Source: Zoogloea sp016790385
Lineage (GTDB): Bacteria > Pseudomonadota > Gammaproteobacteria > Burkholderiales > Rhodocyclaceae
Reading direction: 5' to 3' (one strand)
Assembly (NCBI RefSeq): GCF_041916735.1
Contig: NZ_JAYRYY010000007.1
Length of the DNA stretch: 64,000 nucleotides
The notes under the pieces are model-generated. The model did not search any database and was not told the DNA's origin. It saw only the letters and a list, made by a program, of their open reading frames with translations. Both the position numbers and the translations under genes were made by a program. This document shows, in pieces, positions 8,063 to 16,693 of this stretch. How positions within the stretch are numbered: position 1 is the stretch's first letter; every line of letters starts with the position of its first letter.

Positions 8063-9150
8063 GCCTGATGCTCCATGGCTTCTTCCGGGGCATCGGAAGG
8101 GGCTTCGCCCTGTGCCTCGACGGGCCGGCTGGCCGTCCAACTGGTGAACAGGGCCTGGCCAAGGGCCAGGAAGGTAGGGCCAAGGAAGATGCCGATGAAG
8201 CCAAAGGCCAGCACGCCACCGAAGGCCCCCAGGGCGATCAGCAGGATGGGCAGGCTGGCTGTGCGGCTGATCAGGAAGGGCTTGAGGAAGTTGTCCACCG
8301 AGCTGATGGCGAGCACGCCCCACAGCACCATGAAGATCGCCATCCCGCTTTCGCCCTGCTGATACAGCCAGAAGGCCGCACCGCCCCAGATCAGCGGCGG
8401 GCCGACCGGCACCAGGGACAGGAAGAACACGCCCGCGGCCATCAGCAGCGCGCCGGGCACGCCGGCAATCAGGAAGCCCACCAGGGCCACCAGGGCCTGG
8501 GCGGCGGCGGTGCCGACGATGCCGATCATGACCGCCTTGACGGTATTGCCCGCCAGCTCCAGCAGCTCACCCCACAGCTCGCCGCCCAGGCGTGCCGCGC
8601 CGGTTTCGAGCTGCGCCTGGATGCGCGCGCCATCGCGGTACAGAAAGAAGACGATGAACAGCACCAGGGAGATTTGCAGCAGCCCTTGGCCGACCACCCC
8701 ACCCAGGCCCAGGGCAAATTTGCGTGCCGGCTCCACCGCCTGGAGGGCCAGTTTGCGCATCTCCACCTGGCTGTGGGTCAGCTTGCGGATGTAGGCATCG
8801 ATGTCCGGCCCGACCAGCGGGATGTCCTTCAGCCAAGCCGGAGGGCGCCCGTCGGATTGCTCGATCAGGGTACGGATGTATTCCACCAGGTCCACCGCCG
8901 AATCGGTCAAAGAGGCGGTGAGCCCGATCATCGGCACCAGCAGCACCGCCGTCAGCAGCAGGGTCATGGTGATCGCCGCCACACCCTCCCGCCCGCGCAG
9001 GCGCCGCAGCAGGGACTGGTACAGGGGCCAGGTGGTGATGCACACCGTGCCGGCAAACAGGATGGCCGCGAAGAAGGGGCTGAGCACGAAGGCGCAGCCG
9101 AGGAGCAGCACGGCCGTGATGGCCAGCTGGGCAGTGCGTCGGGGTGTCAT
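8059..9150 (-). CDS. AI-2E family transporter (PerM-like permease)
   Basis: A polytopic inner-membrane protein of the AI-2E/PerM family, 363 residues from the ATG giving MTPRRTAQL. Paired hydrophobic segments lie at the N-terminus (about 8-60), and a large loop (about 85-150) is followed by five or so C-terminal segments, including LVPVGPPLIWGGAAFWLY and ALGAFGGVLAFGFIGIFLGP, the family's signature region. Substrates vary (AI-2 export, Na+/H+ antiport), so no specific role is assigned. It lies between the thioesterase and ruvB on the same strand and overlaps ruvB by 4 bp. Confidence 0.85.
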   Translation of the reverse strand: MTPRRTAQLAITAVLLLGCAFVLSPFFAAILFAGTVCITTWPLYQSLLRRLRGREGVAAITMTLLLTAVLLVPMIGLTASLTDSAVDLVEYIRTLIEQSDGRPPAWLKDIPLVGPDIDAYIRKLTHSQVEMRKLALQAVEPARKFALGLGGVVGQGLLQISLVLFIVFFLYRDGARIQAQLETGAARLGGELWGELLELAGNTVKAVMIGIVGTAAAQALVALVGFLIAGVPGALLMAAGVFFLSLVPVGPPLIWGGAAFWLYQQGESGMAIFMVLWGVLAISSVDNFLKPFLISRTASLPILLIALGAFGGVLAFGFIGIFLGPTFLALGQALFTSWTASRPVEAQGEAPSDAPEEAMEHQA

Positions 9151-9237
9151 TGGGGGCGAGGTCCGGAACGGAATGGAGGGATTATCCCTGATTCTTCCGC
9201 TCCGCAGCATGGCCGCCGCCGCGGGCCGGAATGACGT

Positions 9238-9729
9238 TCAGCTGCTCGGCTTCAACCGCACATAAATTGTCTTGTCCACCCGTGCCACCACTTCGCCCTG
9301 GCGATTGAGCACATCCACCGAAAAGCTCGGTTCGTACTTGCCGCCGCTGGCAGTGGCGTGGCGGATATCCTCGATCTGCTCCGGCGTGATGCGGAAGGTG
9401 GCGTGAACGGTGCCGCGCCCGGGGAGCTGGTAGTCGATGGCCGAGGATTTGTCCCACACCACGTAGCGGCGGCCGAGCTGGTGCATGATCAAGAGGGCGA
9501 AAAAGGGGTCGGTCATGGCATACAGGGAACCGCCGAAGTGGGTGCCCATGTAGTTGCGGTTGAGCAGGCCCATGCGCATGCGCACCCGGGCCTCGGTGTA
9601 GTCCGGGGCGATGCGTTCCACATGGATGCCGGCGCCGATGAAGGGGGGCCACAGGTTCATCAGCAGGCGCAGGCTGCCGGCCCCGAGTTTGACGTTGCGC
9701 ATGAAGCCCTGTTTGAGTTTCTGGCTCAT
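9238..9729 (-). CDS. DUF4442 hotdog-fold thioesterase-like protein
   Basis: A 163-residue protein with the hotdog thioesterase layout of the DUF4442/YiiD group. The central helix motif MGTHFGGSLYAMTDPFFALLI (about 61-81) is followed by beta strands (KSSAIDYQLPGRGTVHATFRI). The likely activity is hydrolysis of acyl-CoA or a related thioester; the substrate is unknown. It sits 10 bp downstream of ruvA and about 90 bp upstream of the permease on the same strand. Confidence 0.8.
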   Translation of the reverse strand: MSQKLKQGFMRNVKLGAGSLRLLMNLWPPFIGAGIHVERIAPDYTEARVRMRMGLLNRNYMGTHFGGSLYAMTDPFFALLIMHQLGRRYVVWDKSSAIDYQLPGRGTVHATFRITPEQIEDIRHATASGGKYEPSFSVDVLNRQGEVVARVDKTIYVRLKPSS

Positions 9730-9739
9730 GGGCGGGGCC

Positions 9740-10330
9740 TCAGGCCTTGGACAAGCCTTTTAAAGCCTGACGGATGCCGTCGGAGACACCGATGCCCTCG
9801 GGCAAGGCCTTGGCGGCGCCGAGGGCTTCCTTCTCGTTGTAGCCGAGGGCCAGCAGGGCGTTGATGATGTCGGCCCGGTCGCCGCCGGGGAGGCTGGCGG
9901 CCACGTTGCCGGCCACGGCGGGGAGAGCCTTGGCGAGCTTGTCGCGCAGCTCCAGCAGCAGGCGCTCGGCGGTCTTCTTGCCGATGCCCGGGATCTTCAC
10001 CAGCCTGCCGCTTTCCTGCAGGGCGATGGCCTGGGCCAGATCGGCCACCGACAGGCCGGAGAGCACCGCCAGGGCGGTGCGGGCGCCGATACCCGCAACC
10101 TTGAGAAGCTGGCGGAAGGCGGCCCGCTCGTCTTCGGTGGCGAAGCCATACAGGAAGTGGCCGTCCTCACGCACCGCCAGGTGGGTGGACAGGCTTACCG
10201 CCTGGCCGGTGGCGGGCAGGCCGTAGAAGGTGCTCATGGGGACTTCCAGCTCGTAGCCCACGCCGTTCACGTCCACCAGGATCTGCGGGGGGTTCTTCTC
10301 GGCCAGGCGGCCGGTGATGCGTCCGATCAT
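9740..10330 (-). CDS. ruvA: Holliday junction DNA helicase subunit RuvA
   Basis: This is the tetrameric junction-binding protein that loads RuvB. The 196 residues begin MIGRITGRLAEKNPP, the family N-terminus. Two helix-hairpin-helix motifs follow (residues about 70-90 and 105-130, the latter KIPGIGKKTAERLLLELRDKL). The C-terminal RuvB-contacting domain ends in ALGYNEKEALGAAKAL. The usual ruvAB pairing is broken here by a thioesterase and a permease gene, although all four lie on one strand and could still be cotranscribed. Confidence 0.97.
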   Translation of the reverse strand: MIGRITGRLAEKNPPQILVDVNGVGYELEVPMSTFYGLPATGQAVSLSTHLAVREDGHFLYGFATEDERAAFRQLLKVAGIGARTALAVLSGLSVADLAQAIALQESGRLVKIPGIGKKTAERLLLELRDKLAKALPAVAGNVAASLPGGDRADIINALLALGYNEKEALGAAKALPEGIGVSDGIRQALKGLSKA

Positions 10331-10343
10331 GGATACCTTCAGT

Positions 10344-10955
10344 TCAGGAATAGTCGGCGGCGGTGAAGGCCGGCAGGGCTTCGGCATTGGCCGCCAGGGC
10401 GGCGATGCCGGGATAGTCGCTGTCGGCAATCAGGCCCGGGGCCGAATAATGGGTGAAACGCCAGGCTACCGCCACCGTGATGTCGGCCTGGGTAAGGCGC
10501 TCGCCGCACAGCCAGTCGCCCTTGCCCACATGCTGCTCCAGCATGGCGTAGGTGTCGGCGATCTGACCCTCGACCCGGTGCAGCCAGTCCGGGTCGCGAA
10601 AGGCCTTGTCCCGAACCTTGATTTCGTACACGCGATGCACGCTCTTCTCGGCTGCGGCCAGACCCAGGCTGGTCAATTGCAGGCAGCGCCGGTAAAGGGC
10701 CGGGTCGGTGGGCCACAGGCTGCGGCCGGGGGCCGCCTCATGCTCCAGCCAGGCAATGATCTGGGAGCTGTCCACCATCACCTCGCCGTCGTCGAAGACC
10801 AGGGTTGGCGCCTTGACCAACGGGTTGATGGCGTGAAACGCGTCGAAGTTGCGGAAAACCGAGAGGGATTGGTGCTCGAACGGAATGTCCAGCATCCGGG
10901 CGCTGATAAAGGCGCGGCGGACGAAGGGGGAGTCCAGCATGCCGATGAGTTTCAT
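10344..10955 (-). CDS. glutathione S-transferase family protein
   Basis: A 203-residue GST. The N-terminal thioredoxin-fold domain (MKLIGMLDSPFVRRAFISARML) carries Ser9 in the usual catalytic position. It includes the cis-proline of NPLVKAPTLVFDDGEVMVDSSQIIAWLE, where the Asp-Ser pair binds glutathione. A helical C-terminal domain follows. The start used has GGAGG 7 bases upstream and overlaps the stop of the preceding small gene (ATGA). The substrate is unknown. Confidence 0.9.
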   Translation of the reverse strand: MKLIGMLDSPFVRRAFISARMLDIPFEHQSLSVFRNFDAFHAINPLVKAPTLVFDDGEVMVDSSQIIAWLEHEAAPGRSLWPTDPALYRRCLQLTSLGLAAAEKSVHRVYEIKVRDKAFRDPDWLHRVEGQIADTYAMLEQHVGKGDWLCGERLTQADITVAVAWRFTHYSAPGLIADSDYPGIAALAANAEALPAFTAADYS

Positions 10956-11269
10956 GGGGAGCCTCCGGAGATGGGTTGAGCGCAAAGGGCGGCGCTGCGA
11001 CGCAGGCGGGCGAGGATGGTGTCGGCCTCGTCGCGGCTTTTCACGGGGATGCGGGCTTCGTGACCGCTTCCCAGGTTGCCCCCACCGTAGTAGAGACGCA
11101 CCTCGTCGGCCCGAACATCCACGTACTGCACGATACCCAGATTGATCCAGCGTTGCACTCCGCCGTCGGCGGGCACCGGGAAAAGGCAGAAGGCAGTGGA
11201 GCCGGCGTCCTGGGCCACTGCCGGCAGGGCCTGGAGAAGGAGGGCGAGGAGCAGGGGAATACGCATCAT
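10952..11269 (-). CDS. small exported protein of unknown function
   Basis: A 105-residue protein that I do not recognise. It starts with a clear signal peptide (MMRIPLLLALLLQALPAVAQ, cleavage likely after AVAQ) and has two cysteines (FCLF, ALCAQ) that could form a periplasmic disulfide. It overlaps both neighbours by ATGA, the HAD phosphatase upstream and GST downstream, so it is embedded in a translationally coupled string. A start one codon later is equally possible. Confidence 0.65.
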   Translation of the reverse strand: MMRIPLLLALLLQALPAVAQDAGSTAFCLFPVPADGGVQRWINLGIVQYVDVRADEVRLYYGGGNLGSGHEARIPVKSRDEADTILARLRRSAALCAQPISGGSP

Positions 11270-11946
11270 GATTGTCGAGTGCTCAAAAAGCCGGCGATGT
11301 CGTGGAGGCTGGCCGCCACCGGCACCCGCGCGGCGCGCAGGTCATCGGCGGGTTGCAGCAGGTCGGGCACCATCACCACCCGGGCGCCGGCGGCAAGGGC
11401 GCCGCGCACGCCGGCGTTGGAATCCTCCAGCACCAGGCAATGCTCCACCGCCACACCGAGCCGGGCCGCGGCGGCGAGGAAGATGTCGGGGGCGGGCTTG
11501 CCGCGGCTGACTTCGTCGCCGCAGACCATGCCATGCACCCGCGGCAGCAGGCCCACTGCCGCAAGCTTGGGCTCGGCCCGGGAGCGGCGGGTGGACGTGG
11601 CCACGACTCGGCGCAGCCCCTGTTCATCGAGAACGTCGAACAGGGTCATCACGCCGCCTTTGAGCGGGATGCGGCCTTCGGCGATGGCCACCTCGTAGAG
11701 CCGGCCGAAGGCGGCGTAGAGCTCGGCCGTGGGGTAATCGTCGCCCAGGTGCTGGCGGATCACCGCAGGGCCGTCCTTCGAGTTGAGGCCGACCAGGGCC
11801 AGACCCACCTCGTAGCGCCATTCGACGCCCAGTTCGGCGGCGGCCTCGGCGACGGTGGCGAGGGCCACCCGCTCACTGTCGAGGAGCAACCCGTCCATGT
11901 CGAAGATGACGGCGCGGATGTCTTGCGGGGTGAAGGGCAGGCTCAT
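11266..11946 (-). CDS. HAD-superfamily phosphatase (Gph/beta-phosphoglucomutase-like)
   Basis: A 226-residue HAD subfamily IA hydrolase. Motif I with both aspartates is FDMDGLLLDSE (about residues 14-24), motif II is the STSTRRSR region, motif III lysine is in GKPAPDIFL, and motif IV acidic residues are in VLEDSNAGVRGALAAG. A helical cap lies between motifs I and II. The phosphorylated substrate cannot be deduced. It overlaps the prenyltransferase stop by ATGA. Confidence 0.88.
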   Translation of the reverse strand: MSLPFTPQDIRAVIFDMDGLLLDSERVALATVAEAAAELGVEWRYEVGLALVGLNSKDGPAVIRQHLGDDYPTAELYAAFGRLYEVAIAEGRIPLKGGVMTLFDVLDEQGLRRVVATSTRRSRAEPKLAAVGLLPRVHGMVCGDEVSRGKPAPDIFLAAAARLGVAVEHCLVLEDSNAGVRGALAAGARVVMVPDLLQPADDLRAARVPVAASLHDIAGFLSTRQS

Positions 11947-12935
11947 GATGCGTGTCCGGGCCAGCGTCCGTAGGCCAGGGTCGCCGCCAGCATGAGGCCA
12001 TGCAAGTGGGCGGCGAGGAGGGTGAGCTTGAGTGCCGGGGTCAGCTCGGCGGGTTCGTGGGCGTGGGCCATCAGGATGCGGGCGGCCCGAAAGGAAAACA
12101 CCAGGGTCATGGCGGCGGCCGCGGCGCCCTGGGGCAGGCGGTCGCGCCCCACCATCAGCACCAGCCAGGCGTAGGCCACCAGCACCAGCCCGAGCAGGGC
12201 CCACTTGGCGTTGTCGGGACCGAGGCGGACCACCAGGGTGCGTTTGCCGGTGGCCTCATCGCCGCGCCGATCGGGGAACTCGTTGATGAACAGAATGACC
12301 GCCACCAGCAGGGCATAGGACAGGCCGGCGACCAGGGGCGTGGCCGAAAAGGCGCCGCGCTGGACGAAATCGGCCCCCGTCACCACGATCAGCCAACCCG
12401 CCGCCACCGCGGCCTCGCCCAGGCCCCGGCTCACCAGCGCCAGGGGCGGCGCCGTGTAGGCCCAGCCCAGGAACAGCCCGGCCAGCCCGATCAGCAGCAG
12501 CCCCGGCGCCGAGTGCAGGCTGAGCCACAGGCCGGCCGGCACCACCAGGGCGAGCAGGGCATAACCCAGGCGGCCGGTCTCGGCTTCGCTGAGCACGCCG
12601 TTCTGGATGAAGCGGCTGCCGCCGGTGAAGGGGTAGAGGCGCTCGGTGTTGGCCGCATCGGCCCCGCTGCGGGCGTCGTAATAGTCATTGAGCACGTTGA
12701 TGCCAGCGTGGGCAAGCAGCGCGAAGAGCACTGTCAGCACCGCTTTGGCCATGTCCACCGGGACGCCGTTGCCATGGGCCGTGGCCAGGCCGATCAGGCA
12801 GGCCAACAGCGTGACCCCGAGAAAGGCCGGGCGCGTCGCCAGCAGGAGGGCGAGCAGCGGCCTGGCGCGCAGGCCGGGCAGGGGTTCGGAGGGTGAGACG
12901 GACGACGGCATCGGCATGGCGGACGAGGGTGACAT
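11943..12935 (-). CDS. UbiA-type prenyltransferase (MenA-like)
   Basis: A polytopic membrane prenyltransferase of about 330 residues. The two aspartate-rich motifs of the UbiA superfamily are present: NDYYDARSGAD (first) and NEFPDRRGDEATGKRT (second). The spacing and the NDYYD wording are closest to MenA (1,4-dihydroxy-2-naphthoate prenyltransferase). Whether this bacterium makes menaquinone cannot be judged from the window, so the substrate is left open. The start is uncertain: MSPSSAMPMP (used here), an ATG 18 bases later, or an upstream one at 13040. None has a strong ribosome-binding site. Confidence 0.82.
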   Translation of the reverse strand: MSPSSAMPMPSSVSPSEPLPGLRARPLLALLLATRPAFLGVTLLACLIGLATAHGNGVPVDMAKAVLTVLFALLAHAGINVLNDYYDARSGADAANTERLYPFTGGSRFIQNGVLSEAETGRLGYALLALVVPAGLWLSLHSAPGLLLIGLAGLFLGWAYTAPPLALVSRGLGEAAVAAGWLIVVTGADFVQRGAFSATPLVAGLSYALLVAVILFINEFPDRRGDEATGKRTLVVRLGPDNAKWALLGLVLVAYAWLVLMVGRDRLPQGAAAAAMTLVFSFRAARILMAHAHEPAELTPALKLTLLAAHLHGLMLAATLAYGRWPGHAS

Positions 12936-13072
12936 GCAATGCTGCGGCGAGGTGGGCCCGGGGTCAAGCGGCCGTGGCGCAAAGGCCTGCGCCCGGCTTC
13001 CAGGGTGCCCGCGACAAGGGCTGGGGCTATCGGTTAGCATCGACGCCTGTCACCCCTTGCGCACTTACGATC

Positions 13073-15493
13073 TTGGCTTCCGCTGCTCACTCCCATTCCG
13101 GTACGCCGCACTCGACCATCGGCCCGCGCCTCTACGGAAGCCTGGTGGCCTTGCTGGCCCTTGCCGGTCTGGCGGGCTGGTTTGTGGTCTACCCCCTCGA
13201 TCGCTGGCTTGCCGCCGCCTTGCTCGCGACGTATGTGGCGCTTGTGGTGTTCCGGCCGGCGAGTTGCCTGCTGATGCTGCCGATACTCTGGCCCGTGGTG
13301 GATCTGGCACCGTGGAGCGGGCACATCTACCTGAACGAGAGTGACGCGCTGGTGTTGGCGACGCTGCTTGCCCTCGGCCTGCGGGAAAGTGTGGCGCCGC
13401 CGCCGGTGACGCTGACCGGCCGTGCGCCGGTCAGGCTCAATCTGGGGGCCGTGAGCGTGTTCGGCCTGCTGGCCGTCAGCGTGGCGGTGTCGGGTGCGCG
13501 GGGGCTCAGCCCCCTGCCTGTGCTGGATGCGGCGGCGCTGGTGGGGTATGGCTCCACGCTCAACGCCCTGCGGGTGGGCAAGGGCTTCGTACTGGCCTTT
13601 GCCTTGATTCCCTTCATCCATCTCGCCATCCGGCGCGACGGGGAGATCGCCCTGGGGCGCCTTGTTGCCGGTTTCACTTTTGGTTTTGCCACCTGCGCCG
13701 TGGCTGCTCTCTGGGAGCGCCTCAGTTTCCCCGGTTTCACCAACTTTGCCACCGACTACCGCAGTACCGCGCTGTTCTGGGAGATGCACGTGGGTGGAGC
13801 GGCCCTGGATGCCTGGCTCTGCCTGAGCTTCCCCTTCAGCCTCCTGTATCTGCGCATGGCGCGCAGCCCCCTGGCCCGCGTTACGGGGCTGGTGGTCATC
13901 GCCATCGGCAGCTACGCCTTGTTCACCACTTTCTCGCGCATCGTCTATGCGGCGGTGCTGGCCTCCGGCGCCCTGATCGGGCTGGTGGCCATGCTGCAAC
14001 CCGCAGGGCCGGCGGCCCAGGCGCGGGAGCGTTCCGGCGGTGTTGCCCTGCTTGCCGGCGGTGCCCTGGCCGGTTGTCTGCTGAGCTTCCAGGCCGGGGG
14101 CTACAGGGGTATGGCGGCCTACGCAGGTCTGGTCATGCTCGCTTATCTGGGGGGGGCCAGTCTGCATGGCGGGCGGGGGGCTCAGCTGCTGATCGGCGGC
14201 GTTGCCGGCATGGCCCTGGCGGGGCTCGGGCTGCTCGTCGCCTTGTGGCTGCCCAAGGGGCCCTACCTGGCCTACGCTGTGTCGGCCGGGTTGACGGGGC
14301 TGCTGTTGATCAATGGTCTGCGTCGCCAGGCATCCCCGGCGCCGGCACTGGTTGCAGCGCTGCTGGTGTGGACGGCGGCCAGCGCGGTGCTGGTGTCGGT
14401 TCATTGGGGCGAAGGGAAGCACGTGCCCGAGGCCCTGCTGGCCGTTGGCTTGGTGGTGGCCGTGATGCTCACCCAGTCGGTGAGCCCGCGCCCCCTGTGG
14501 GTGCCACGCTTGCACCGCCTGCATGTGGTGGGAGGCGTGCTGGCCCTGGGCGGGATGGCCATCGCCACTCTCGGCAGTGACTACATGGGCAGCCGCTTGG
14601 CCACGACCGGAGATGATCTCCACTCCCGTAGCGCGCACTTCACCCAGAGCGCCGGCATGGTCCAGGGCCCCGGTGCGGTGCTGTTCGGCCTGGGCCTGGG
14701 TCGCTACCCGGACAGCTATTTCTGGAAGCTTCCCGATCCGGGGGTGCCGGGTTTCCTGGCCCTTCAGGGGGGGGTGGGTGAGCGCAGCATGCGCATCGGT
14801 GGGGAGCGCCACACCCTGGGCTATGGTGAAGTGCTGCGCCTGACCCAACGTATTCCCACCGACGCGATGGCCCCGTTCCATTTCCGGCTTCGCGCCCGCA
14901 GTGACGTGGACATGACGCTGCACCTGGCTCTGTGCCGCAAACACCTGCTCTACCCGGAAGATTGTCTTGGCAGCGCCGCCAACCTCAAGGGGGGCGGTGC
15001 CTGGCAGGACATCGAGCTGAAAGCCCAGGGCTCGGCGGAGGGGTTCAGCCGGCCGGGGTGGCCGCGGCGGCCGGCCAGTCTGGCCCTTTATGTGGACGGA
15101 CATGGACAGGTGGACGTGGACGATGTGCAGGCCTTTGACGGCCAATTGCGCCCCTTGTTGCGCAACGGGGATTTCGAGCGGGGGGTGGACTTCTGGTTCT
15201 TCTCGTCCGACCGGGATCACCTGCCCTGGCATGCCAAGAACGTTTTCGTGCACACCTATGTGGAGCAGGGCGTGTTGGGCCTGGCGGCGCTGTTGCTGGC
15301 CTTGCTGACGGCGGTGGTGCACCTGTTGCGACTGCCCACGCGTCTGCATCCTCTGGCGCCCATATTGCTGGCGGCCCTGGTGGGGGTCGCCACGGTAGGG
15401 CTGGTGGACAGTCTGCTGGACATGCCGCGTATTACCTTGATGATCATGCTCGTCCTGTGGCTTGCCTTGAGTCTGCGGCAGCCGCAGCGGTGA
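13073..15493 (+). CDS. O-antigen ligase-like (Wzy_C) membrane protein with inserted periplasmic domain
   Basis: A polytopic protein of about 805 residues, with roughly a dozen hydrophobic segments. It resembles the O-antigen ligase/Wzy polymerase superfamily, with an Arg-containing TFSRIVYAAVLAS helix and the terminal HTYVEQGVLGLAALL helix typical of the family's HN-x-L-type motif. Between GLGLGRYPDSYFWK and that histidine, where relatives have a short loop, lies about 150 residues of beta-rich sequence (FHFRLRARSDVDMTLHLALC...DVDDVQAFDGQLRPLLRNGDFE) resembling a carbohydrate-binding jellyroll. The start is uncertain. The in-frame ATG at 12893 adds an Arg-rich stretch unlike the protein, so I used a TTG at 13073. 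The gene is coupled to the next one by a GTGA overlap. Confidence 0.72.
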   Translation: MASAAHSHSGTPHSTIGPRLYGSLVALLALAGLAGWFVVYPLDRWLAAALLATYVALVVFRPASCLLMLPILWPVVDLAPWSGHIYLNESDALVLATLLALGLRESVAPPPVTLTGRAPVRLNLGAVSVFGLLAVSVAVSGARGLSPLPVLDAAALVGYGSTLNALRVGKGFVLAFALIPFIHLAIRRDGEIALGRLVAGFTFGFATCAVAALWERLSFPGFTNFATDYRSTALFWEMHVGGAALDAWLCLSFPFSLLYLRMARSPLARVTGLVVIAIGSYALFTTFSRIVYAAVLASGALIGLVAMLQPAGPAAQARERSGGVALLAGGALAGCLLSFQAGGYRGMAAYAGLVMLAYLGGASLHGGRGAQLLIGGVAGMALAGLGLLVALWLPKGPYLAYAVSAGLTGLLLINGLRRQASPAPALVAALLVWTAASAVLVSVHWGEGKHVPEALLAVGLVVAVMLTQSVSPRPLWVPRLHRLHVVGGVLALGGMAIATLGSDYMGSRLATTGDDLHSRSAHFTQSAGMVQGPGAVLFGLGLGRYPDSYFWKLPDPGVPGFLALQGGVGERSMRIGGERHTLGYGEVLRLTQRIPTDAMAPFHFRLRARSDVDMTLHLALCRKHLLYPEDCLGSAANLKGGGAWQDIELKAQGSAEGFSRPGWPRRPASLALYVDGHGQVDVDDVQAFDGQLRPLLRNGDFERGVDFWFFSSDRDHLPWHAKNVFVHTYVEQGVLGLAALLLALLTAVVHLLRLPTRLHPLAPILLAALVGVATVGLVDSLLDMPRITLMIMLVLWLALSLRQPQR

Positions 15494-16674
15494 GGGCTGC
15501 GCCGCGCCGGCTTGGCCGCGCCGGTCTGTGCGTCATGGCCTTGTTGGCCGGGCCGTTGCAGGCGGCGGTGATCACAGTCGGTCCCGGGGAGCCTTTGCGC
15601 AGCGTCGCCGATGCGGCGCGTCTGGCGCGGGACGGCGACACCGTGTTGATCCAGCCCGGCAGCTATCGCGGCGATGTGGCGGTGTGGCATCAGAAATCCC
15701 TCGAGATCCGCGGCGTCGGTGAGCGGCCGGTGCTCGATGCGCGCGGCAGCGTGGCCGAGGGCAAGGCCATCTGGGTGTTCCCCGAAGGAAATTTCAAGGT
15801 GCGCAACATCGCTTTTCGCGGCGCCCGCGCGCCGGATCACAACGGTGCCGGCATCCGCTTCGAGCGGGGGCGCCTTGAGGTACGCGACTGCCTGTTCGAG
15901 GACAACGAAACCGGCCTTCTCACCGCCAATTTCGAGGATGCCGAGCTGCGCGTGGTGGATAGCGAATTCCGCGACGCCCCCCGCGACACCCTCGCCCTGC
16001 ATCATCTGCTCTACGTCGGTCGGATCGGTCGCCTGTGGGTGGAAGGCAGCCGCTTCCAGGGGGGCTACCAGGGCCATCTCCTGAAGAGCCGGGCCCGCCA
16101 CAGCGAAATCCGCTACAACTGGCTGGTGGATGGGGCGGACGGGCGGGCCGCTTACGAGCTGGAGTTTCCCGAAGGTGGCGTGGCGCTGGTGGTGGGGAAT
16201 GTGCTTGGCCAGGGGGCGGACAGTGCCAACCCCAGCGTCCTGGCCTATGGCGCCGAAGGCCCACGCTGGCCGGAGAACCGTCTGGTGATGGCCCACAACA
16301 CCCTGATCAGCGCGGGCTGGCGTCCGGCCTTGTTTGCCCGGGTGTGGGCCGAACGGCTGCCGGCCGGCACGCGCTTCGTGGCGCGCAACAATCTCACCGT
16401 GGGCCTGGGGGTGTTCAGCCTGACCTTGCCGGGGTGGCACCAGGGTAATCATGCCCTGCCACCGGGCGCCCTCGACCCGGCGCGGCTGGATCTCACCCTG
16501 CCCGAAGGGAGCCTGCTACGTGGCCGTGTGAGCCCCCCGCCGGAGATCGAATTGCGGCCGACGGCGGAATTTCGCCATCCGGTGGGCACCCGACCCCTGG
16601 CAGCGCCAACGCGCTGGGTGCCTGGCGCCTTTCAGGGGCCGGACGCAATGCCGCCCGGCCGACCCGCGCCCTGA
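15490..16674 (+). CDS. exported right-handed beta-helix protein
   Basis: A 394-residue secreted protein. The GTG start overlaps the ligase stop (GTGA) and gives a signal peptide (RRLGRAGLCVMALLAGPLQA). The body has the repeating short beta-strand rungs of the pectin-lyase-like beta-helix fold: ITVGPGEPLRSVADAARLARDGDTVLIQPGSY near the N-terminus is a classic first rung, followed by LEIRGVGERPVLDARG and later rungs to about residue 330. Such proteins bind or cleave polysaccharides. Coupling to the O-antigen-ligase-like gene suggests a role in the same surface polymer. Catalytic residues are not identifiable. Confidence 0.75.
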   Translation: MRAAPRRLGRAGLCVMALLAGPLQAAVITVGPGEPLRSVADAARLARDGDTVLIQPGSYRGDVAVWHQKSLEIRGVGERPVLDARGSVAEGKAIWVFPEGNFKVRNIAFRGARAPDHNGAGIRFERGRLEVRDCLFEDNETGLLTANFEDAELRVVDSEFRDAPRDTLALHHLLYVGRIGRLWVEGSRFQGGYQGHLLKSRARHSEIRYNWLVDGADGRAAYELEFPEGGVALVVGNVLGQGADSANPSVLAYGAEGPRWPENRLVMAHNTLISAGWRPALFARVWAERLPAGTRFVARNNLTVGLGVFSLTLPGWHQGNHALPPGALDPARLDLTLPEGSLLRGRVSPPPEIELRPTAEFRHPVGTRPLAAPTRWVPGAFQGPDAMPPGRPAP

Positions 16675-16693
16675 CGGGTTCTTGGGCGGATGT

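Noticed and set aside
13034..15349. A 771-codon minus-strand open frame opposite the O-antigen-ligase-like gene
   Set aside because: Gln/His/Gly-rich without membrane segments or motifs; the plus-strand frame has a dozen membrane helices.
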